Shown one piece after another: positions 59,709 to 64,000 of a DNA stretch of 64,000 bases (positions are counted from its first letter, which is position 1; each line of letters starts with the position of its first letter). Position numbers and translations under genes: made by a program. Source of the DNA: Nodosilinea sp. LEGE 06152 (GTDB lineage Bacteria; Cyanobacteriota; Cyanobacteriia; Phormidesmidales; Phormidesmidaceae); contig NZ_JADEWR010000027.1 in the NCBI RefSeq assembly GCF_015207525.1, forward strand, positions 24,477 to 88,476, in the 5' to 3' direction. Below the pieces are notes generated by a model. That model was not told where the DNA came from. It searched no databases and saw only the letters and a list, made by a program, of their open reading frames with translations.

Positions 59709-59853
59709 GATGGGTTGGTCCTTGAAGGTGCTAGGGGCTGCAAACCTAAAATCAACCTGCAGCAGTACCTAGAGCCATTATAGACAGCCGATTTTTTGGC
59801 GTGCGGTCCCTGTAACCGACCCGTAATGCCGTCGATTAAGTTGTAGGGCAGCT

Positions 59854-60470
59854 TTACTGGCCAGCCCCAAAGATGGCCTGAGCCGTTAGCGATAGGTCTG
59901 GGAATAGCTCAGAGCGAATAGGCTCATTGCCGCGAAACTGGCTGACCTGGTACTCATCTTCGACCAAGCGATAGATCGAAAGCGTTGGTCGCTTGGGGTT
60001 GCCAATATAGCGGCGTCCGCCCAGGCCCAGATAATCGACGATCCAATATTCGGCAATGCCCAGGCTTTCGTAATCCACAAGCTTTTTGCCGTAATCGTCG
60101 CGCCAGTTGGTGCTCACGACTTCTACGACCAGCGGTACTGAAGTCCCTAGCGTAACGGTTGAAGCCTTCTTCCAGAGGGCTCCTGAGGTAGGGCGTCACG
60201 GTTGAGCAGCAAAACATCGGGTAGGTAGGCGGTGTCTTCCCCCGGCAGTTTGACTAGCGCCTGCTTGGGCAGCATAAAAGGCTGCTGTAGCCGATGCACT
60301 TCTAGCACCAGCACCGCGTTCAAAAAGGAAATAATCTCCCCATGTTCACCAGTAGGTTGCATTTCAATCGGGGTGCCGTGGTGAAGTTCATACCGGCGGT
60401 TGTCGGGTTTCCAGTCAATGAACTCGGCAAAGGTCATCAACTGAGCATCGGGGAGGGGAACAGTGACCAT
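59854..60470 (-). pseudogene. Uma2-family gene with a frameshift
   Basis: The first frame (60470 down) reads MTFAEFIDWKPDNRRYELHH ... YLPDVLLLNRDALPQEPSG, and the second continues VVSTNWRDDYGKKLVDYESL, GIAEYWIVDYLGLGGRRYIG to the stop at 59854. Between them LWKKASTVTLGTSVPLVVEV is obtained one base away near 60180, so one missing base breaks the gene. The catalytic positions PDVLLL and V(E)VVS flank the break. A read error is also possible. Confidence 0.7.
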
Positions 60471-60581
60471 GGGTATATGGCGTATGCAGACGAGCGCGGA
60501 TACTTATGGGCTAGGGAGAGCACAGGGTTGAAGTACCTATAGTTTGATGTATTGAGACTTAGCAGACAAGCGCTGTAGCGC

Positions 60582-60604
60582 TGTAGGGTGGGCACTGCCC
60601 ACCA
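60582..60604. repeat. REP-like palindrome 2
   Basis: GTAGGGTGGGCACTGCCCACC; left bracket of RAYT copy A. Confidence 0.75.
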
Positions 60605-60667
60605 TCCCACCCAGCTATCACCAACCCATCGGGAACACTACCTTAGAGTATCTTCCCCTACCCCCAA

Positions 60668-60779
60668 ATGCCCGATTATCAACGCGCCTACACTCTCGGC
60701 GGGGCAATCTTTCTCACCCTGGTCACCTTTAACCGCAGACCAAGCATTGGAGTGGTAGTCAGTATCCATCCTCCTGACT
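60668..60779 (+). pseudogene. RAYT (REP-associated tyrosine transposase) N-terminal part, copy A
   Basis: ATG 60668 reads MPDYQRAYTLGGAIFLTLVT and FNRRP, the typical start of Y1-type RAYT transposases, then loses homology and stops. The matching C-terminal part is at 61450-61696, beyond two inserted genes. Confidence 0.75.
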
Positions 60780-60820
60780 AGAATAAAGCCATCGCAGAGT
60801 TGTCACTGGTGAATTGCTGT

Positions 60821-61030
60821 ATGGCGGAAGTCGTTGAGATCCCCGTTGAACTCACCCAGTTTCGATTACCTCAAGCGGTACAAGAACGATTACAGCTTTT
60901 GCTTGATCGTCAAGATGAGGGGCAGGAGCTTTCTCAAGCGGAACGCCAGGAAGCAGAAGGGCTTGTAGAGTTGGCGGAGTTTTTATCGTTGCTGCGGCTC
61001 CGGTCCCATCATGTTACCAAGCAAGCGTAG
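60821..61030 (+). CDS. Small conserved protein upstream of HNH gene
   Basis: 69 residues from ATG 60821: MAEVVEIPVELTQFRLPQAV, QERLQLLLDRQDEGQELSQA, ERQEAEGLVELAEFLSLLRL. A helical acidic protein. Similar small proteins occur beside HNH genes in cyanobacteria as I remember; function unknown, possibly an antitoxin or DNA-targeting partner. Its stop TAG abuts ATG of the HNH gene (61031), so translation is coupled. Confidence 0.7.
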   Translation: MAEVVEIPVELTQFRLPQAVQERLQLLLDRQDEGQELSQAERQEAEGLVELAEFLSLLRLRSHHVTKQA

Positions 61031-61444
61031 ATGACTAAGATTCCAGCGTCTCTGCGTGAACTGGTTATCAAGCGAGCTGATAACCGCTGCGAATATTGCG
61101 GAATCTCTCAACTGGGGCAGGTCGCCACCTTTCATATTGATCACGTTATTCCTATCATTGCTGGTGGCAAAACGACCGCTGAGAACCTTGCTTTGGCTTG
61201 TGTGTCTTGCTCTCTAAGGAAGGGCGCACGGCAAGAGTTGCAAGATTCAGAAACAGGGTTGACAGTTCTGGTTTTTAGTCCTCGTCAGCAAGTTTGGAAA
61301 GAGCATTTTGCTTGGGAGGGCTTTCGCATAGTCGGCTTGACTCCCACAGGTCGGGCAACTGTTGAAGCTTTAGATTTGAACCGTGCGATTATGTTGGCTA
61401 TTAGGACAGAAGAGGAACTGCTAGGACGTCATCCGCCGTCTTGA
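61031..61444 (+). CDS. HNH endonuclease
   Basis: 137 residues. The betabetaalpha-metal core is seen in ADNRCEYCGISQLG, FHIDHVIPIIAGG (HIDH and downstream H-N-type turn), and NLALACVSCSLRKGA with a second CxxC pair binding zinc. It nicks or cuts DNA; specificity unknown. Located inside a split RAYT gene with the small protein just upstream. The C-terminal ~55 residues are beta-rich and unassigned. Confidence 0.88.
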   Translation: MTKIPASLRELVIKRADNRCEYCGISQLGQVATFHIDHVIPIIAGGKTTAENLALACVSCSLRKGARQELQDSETGLTVLVFSPRQQVWKEHFAWEGFRIVGLTPTGRATVEALDLNRAIMLAIRTEEELLGRHPPS

Positions 61445-61449
61445 GCGTT

Positions 61450-61696
61450 TGTAGCAAAAGAACGACGTTTTTTGAAGCACACCATTCGCGATGAAACTGT
61501 TTGGGTGGGGCACATCAATTATTTGCATTACAACCCGGTGAAGCATGGGTTGGTAGAGTGCCCCCACCAGTGGAAGTTTTCGAGTTTTCGACGGTTTGTT
61601 GGGGATGGTTCTTATGGAGAGGATTGGGGATGCTGGTGCGGAGGGAAGGAGACAGCTGTTGAGTTTGAGGGGAAGGAGCTGGTGGTGGGTGAGTAA
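61450..61696 (+). pseudogene. RAYT C-terminal part, copy A
   Basis: Reads KERRFLKHTIRDETVWVGHI and NYLHYNPVKHGLVECPHQW, then a SSFRRFVGDGSYGEDWG end, the C-terminal signature (YIHYNPVKHGLV, YxxDWG) of RAYT transposases. The catalytic Tyr and HUH segments are missing between 60779 and 61450. Confidence 0.82.
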
Positions 61697-61700
61697 ATAG

Positions 61701-61724
61701 GGTGGTGGGCAGTGCTCACTCTAC
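61701..61724. repeat. REP-like palindrome 3
   Basis: GGTGGTGGGCAGTGCTCACTC, slightly decayed; right bracket of RAYT copy A. Confidence 0.65.
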
Positions 61725-61792
61725 TCGGCTAGAAATAGAAATATTGGCTAAAATTCAGTGAGCAATAAGGCTACAGTAAAAAGTCGAAAACA

Positions 61793-62455
61793 ATGATGGA
61801 AAGCTCAAGTGCCTTGCAAAGGCTCACTCTAATACTGAAAGAAGCAGTAGAAGAATGCCAAGGGGACACATTAATGGGTCCGATCTTATTGAAAGTCATG
61901 GGATGCGATCAAAATCAATCCGATAAACTTTCTCTATTTTTCACGTTACTTGATTCAGCAGAAAGAGAAGCAGAAAGAGAAGCAGAAAGGCTAAAAAATA
62001 TAAGAAAGAATGAAGATTTTCTAGGAGTTATAAAAGACATAAAGACTGTTTTTGTAAATAATCACGTTTGGGCAAGTAAGTGTAGCGTGTTTGCAAGTCA
62101 CTTGAGAAAAAAGAACTCTCTGACCGTGCTCAATTTATTGGTTTCCTTCTATTCAAATCAATATCCTAAGTTGCAAATAGAAAAAGAATACTTAGATAGT
62201 TTCAAGTCAATATTTGAAAATCTTCAAAGAGAAGTTGGAAGCTCAGGTCTTTCACGAGAGTTAAGAAATTTTATCTTGGATAAAATTGAAGAAGTCTTGG
62301 CAGCAATCGGAAGATATAACACAGACGGAACTGAAGGGCTAGAGAGAGCAACAAAGGACTTTATAGGCGATTGGATAATTATTGAGAACAAGATCAGCCA
62401 AGAAGACAGAAAAACCCGATTGTTGAAAAGGTTAAAACCCATTTTGGAACCTTGA
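61793..62455 (+). CDS. Hypothetical protein, low-GC passenger, possibly N-part of a split gene
   Basis: 220 residues, mostly helical, Lys/Glu rich (AEREAEREAERLKNIRKNED). No family recognised. Strongly AT-rich compared with the flanks, which suggests recent acquisition. Its stop TGA overlaps the next frame's TTG by one base step (62452-62455). An extra T there would fuse both frames. Confidence 0.6.
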   Translation: MMESSSALQRLTLILKEAVEECQGDTLMGPILLKVMGCDQNQSDKLSLFFTLLDSAEREAEREAERLKNIRKNEDFLGVIKDIKTVFVNNHVWASKCSVFASHLRKKNSLTVLNLLVSFYSNQYPKLQIEKEYLDSFKSIFENLQREVGSSGLSRELRNFILDKIEEVLAAIGRYNTDGTEGLERATKDFIGDWIIIENKISQEDRKTRLLKRLKPILEP

Positions 62456-62712
62456 ACGGATTTATCGGATTCAGTGTTTTTGGTTTGATAGGATTAGCGC
62501 CTGATATATACAATTTCTGGATACCTTCAATTGATGATTGGAAATCTACTCAAGAGAGTATTGAGTTAAAGAGCATCAGTCAGCCAATGACAATCCAAGA
62601 AATTTTAGAAGAAGCATCAGCACAGCTTGTCCTAAAAGAGATGAAAGCGATAGAGGGGAAAGAAGAACCTAAGAGATTATTACCTGCCTTGGAAGAAGAA
62701 AAAGCTGACTAA
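62452..62712 (+). CDS. Continuation frame or coupled small protein with one membrane segment
   Basis: 86 codons from TTG 62452. A hydrophobic stretch GFIGFSVFGLIGLAPDIYNF follows at the start, and the rest is acidic (EEASAQLVLKEMKAIEGKEE). Best read as the C-terminal part of the 61793 protein after a one-base deletion, since the TTG start is poor. Confidence 0.45.
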   Translation: MNGFIGFSVFGLIGLAPDIYNFWIPSIDDWKSTQESIELKSISQPMTIQEILEEASAQLVLKEMKAIEGKEEPKRLLPALEEEKAD

Positions 62713-62729
62713 TTTTTTCGGACAGTAAT

Positions 62730-62752
62730 TGTAGGGTGGGCACTGCCCACCT
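62730..62752. repeat. REP-like palindrome 4
   Basis: GTAGGGTGGGCACTGCCCACC; left bracket of RAYT derivative B. Confidence 0.75.
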
Positions 62753-62813
62753 TCCCATCCAGCTATCACCAACCCATCGGGAGCCTACCTTAGATTATCT
62801 TCCCCTACCCCCG

Positions 62814-62981
62814 ATGCTCGATTGTCGACGCGCCTACACTTCCGGCGGGGCAATCTTTCTCCCCCTGGCCACCTTCAATCGCAGACTCATCTTTGCAGAA
62901 TCCAACAACGTAAAACGCCTGCGTCAGGCTGCGATCGCCGTTAAAGCTGAAATGCCCTTGAGTTTGAGGGGGAGGAGTTGA
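62814..62981 (+). pseudogene. RAYT deletion derivative B
   Basis: MLDCRRAYTSGGAIFLPLAT, FNRRLIFAESNNVKRLRQAA, IAVKAEMPLSLRGRS then stop. The head of RAYT is joined directly to the tail DNA at a short GTTTGAGGGG-type homology, so the catalytic centre is gone. REP palindromes flank it. Confidence 0.75.
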
Positions 62982-63000
62982 TGGTGGGTGAATTAATGGG

Positions 63001-63023
63001 GTGGTGGGCAGTGCCCACCCTAC
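63001..63023. repeat. REP-like palindrome 5
   Basis: GTGGTGGGCAGTGCCCACCC; right bracket of RAYT derivative B. Confidence 0.75.
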
Positions 63024-63044
63024 TTAGCGCCTGAGTAAGAGAGG

Positions 63045-63269
63045 CTAAGCGGCGTCTTTGGTGCCTGCCAAGAGTTCGGCCACTAGCGGCGTTGATTGAG
63101 CCAAGTGGCTCACCGCCAAGATCGAAAACCCCAACAGATTGCCGTCTTGGTCTACCCGCTCCATAACCGCATCATTAGCGGTTTCTCTCATATACCCAGG
63201 TGCATCAGAAAACGTAACCTCTAAAAAATCGGCTTCCCGGTCAAACCAAACCTTCACGTGCTTTGCCAT
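63045..63269 (-). CDS. DUF2283-family protein, probable antitoxin
   Basis: 74 residues: MAKHVKVWFDREADFLEVTF, SDAPGYMRETANDAVMERVD, GNLLGFSILAVSHLA. The DUF2283 pattern (Y/F-D-x-E-x-D-x-L-x-V-x-F, then D-x-x-G-x-x-xGFxIL) is clear. Such proteins are often second genes of toxin-antitoxin pairs. It overlaps the upstream gene by 16 bp. Confidence 0.8.
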   Translation of the reverse strand: MAKHVKVWFDREADFLEVTFSDAPGYMRETANDAVMERVDQDGNLLGFSILAVSHLAQSTPLVAELLAGTKDAA

Positions 63270-63577
63270 AGAGTGTTTCCTCGTTTGGGTTTATCGGTAA
63301 AGTAAGCCGTCACGATAAAGGCATCACCTTGCAGGTACTTGACCACTACGCATAGCCACTTGTCTCCAATTGTAGTTTGAGTATAAAAGCGGTAGTACAA
63401 TTCTGCGGTTTCGTCACTACGAGATTGGCGCACAAGTTGCGGGTTCCGCAAGGTTTCTGCAATCAGAGTTTCCATCCCCGTCATTTCAGGATGGGCCAAA
63501 ATATGCTCCAATCGCTCGTTGGTTAGGCGAACCTGTCTATCCTAATAATCAATTAACACAAACCAGTTGTCTCTCAT
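63254..63577 (-). pseudogene. BECR-like/DUF4258-like toxin gene with an amber codon
   Basis: From ATG 63577 the frame reads MRDNWFVLIDY, TAG at codon 12, then DRQVRLTNERLEHILAHPEM, YYRFYTQTTIGDKWLCVVVK and FIVTAYFTDKPK, a compact nuclease-like fold recalled from phage/TA families. The nonsense codon would leave only a TTG start at 63511. Whether read error or inactivation is unknown. Confidence 0.7.
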
Positions 63578-63625
63578 GGTCTAATCCTTACTTCCCGGCC
63601 TAACGAAGCAAGCTCTGTCCAGTAC

Positions 63626-63650
63626 CGTAGGGCATTGCCCACCTTCCTAC
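63626..63650. repeat. REP-like palindrome 6
   Basis: GTAGGGCATTGCCCACC, partly decayed; left bracket of RAYT derivative C. Confidence 0.6.
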
Positions 63651-63710
63651 CCGGCTGTCATCAACCCATCGGAAACACTACCTAGAGTATCTTCCAAACC
63701 CCCCAAATAC

Positions 63711-63870
63711 CTGATGCTCGACGGGCCTAGACTTGTGGCAGGGCAATCTTTCTCACTCTGGTCACATTCAACCACAGACCCATCTTTGCAGAACCCGGAC
63801 AACGTAAATCTGGGCCAGGCTGCGATCGCCGTTAAAGCTGAAATGCCCTTGAATTTGAGGGGTTGGTGGT
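63711..63870 (+). pseudogene. RAYT deletion derivative C
   Basis: Same head-to-tail structure as derivative B (GCGATCGCCGTTAAAGCTG, AAATGCCCTTGAATTTGAGG), with further small deletions that break the frame. An IS1 end has inserted right after GGTGGGTG at 63876. Confidence 0.65.
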
Positions 63871-63875
63871 GGGTG

Positions 63876-63984
63876 GGCGTTGCTGAATCAAGAGATGAAC
63901 CTTGACGGGACTGGCACATCGCCGAACTTGAGGTAGTGAAGTAACAAGCGAACAGAGTGAGCCAGCATTTCTACGGTCTTGGAG
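63876..63984 (-). mobile_element. IS1 copy, end only (runs off the contig)
   Basis: Identical in sequence to the right end of the IS1 at 36230-36983, in reverse orientation: terminal repeat GGCGTTGCTGAATCAAGAG followed by the transposase C-terminal coding strand. The copy is cut by the contig end. Confidence 0.9.
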
Positions 63985-64000
63985 CTGTCTCTTATACACA
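63985..64000. other. Sequencing adapter remnant (Nextera/Tn5 mosaic end)
   Basis: CTGTCTCTTATACACA is the reverse complement of the Tn5 mosaic end used in Nextera libraries. IS1 sequence stops exactly before it. This is artificial, not biological. Confidence 0.95.

Noticed and set aside
1..64000. tRNA or rRNA genes
   Set aside because: No cloverleaf with a GGTTCGAAT-type T-loop or rRNA signature was noticed by eye; a tRNAscan run would be decisive.

Overview
The window reads as chromosomal DNA of a cyanobacterium. It carries psbA (photosystem II D1), dense HIP1-type GCGATCGC octamers, heptanucleotide tandem repeats, 24-25 bp small dispersed repeats, and gene types common in Leptolyngbya-like filamentous lineages (giant Ser/Thr-kinase/histidine-kinase hybrids, VMAP-type STAND proteins, Uma2 nucleases, RAYT/REP units). 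The genus is an inference. The last 16 bases match a Nextera transposase adapter, so the right edge is a contig end that broke inside an IS1 copy.

Region 1 (1-4.9 kb) holds a cut-off CPBP protease and a GC-rich, foreign-looking block: an alpha/beta-hydrolase stub, a CocE/NonD hydrolase, a frameshifted CPBP gene and a serine hydrolase. Region 2 (5-24.7 kb) is a minus-strand array of small redox and detoxification genes: SDR dehydrogenases, SnoaL-like proteins, pirins, quinone reductase, an F420-type NADP oxidoreductase fold, LLM monooxygenase, RidA and flavodoxin-like reductase. Among them lie at least ten decayed gene pieces. Several genes carry the 5' end of an unrelated neighbour, AraC regulators are intact or broken by 24-25 bp repeats, and a conserved ~35 bp element sits 41-61 bp upstream of six gene starts. 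Two attC-like integron recombination sites bracket a lone small membrane-protein cassette here.

Region 3 (24.7-32.7 kb) is one NarL-type response regulator plus a 2231-residue Ser/Thr kinase-ATPase-GAF-PAS-histidine kinase. Both are enclosed by ~200 bp inverted repeats (about 88% identical) that each contain the 16 bp palindrome TCTAACTTAAGTTAGA. Region 4 (32.7-40.4 kb) has azoreductase, UBP zinc finger, DUF5996, an IS5-family element split by an IS1 element, a MITE pair, a flavodoxin-like protein, an alpha/beta hydrolase and more relics.

Region 5 (40.4-59.7 kb) is mostly intact core genome: psbA, a STAND NTPase, a diiron ferritin-like protein, uppS, an OYE/thioredoxin/ArsR redox group with a palindromic operator, an AI-2E transporter, a phosphomannomutase, a TIR-domain protein, an M1 aminopeptidase and a ferredoxin-MBL hydrolase. 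Region 6 (59.8-64 kb) is a REP/RAYT neighbourhood. One RAYT gene has an HNH-endonuclease gene pair in its middle, two copies are short deletion derivatives, and a broken toxin/DUF2283 pair lies between them.

Working picture: a stable photosynthetic core next to a highly rearranged stress/redox island shaped by duplication, truncation, leader exchange, small repeats, IS elements and at least one integron cassette. No rRNA, tRNA or CRISPR array was recognised.
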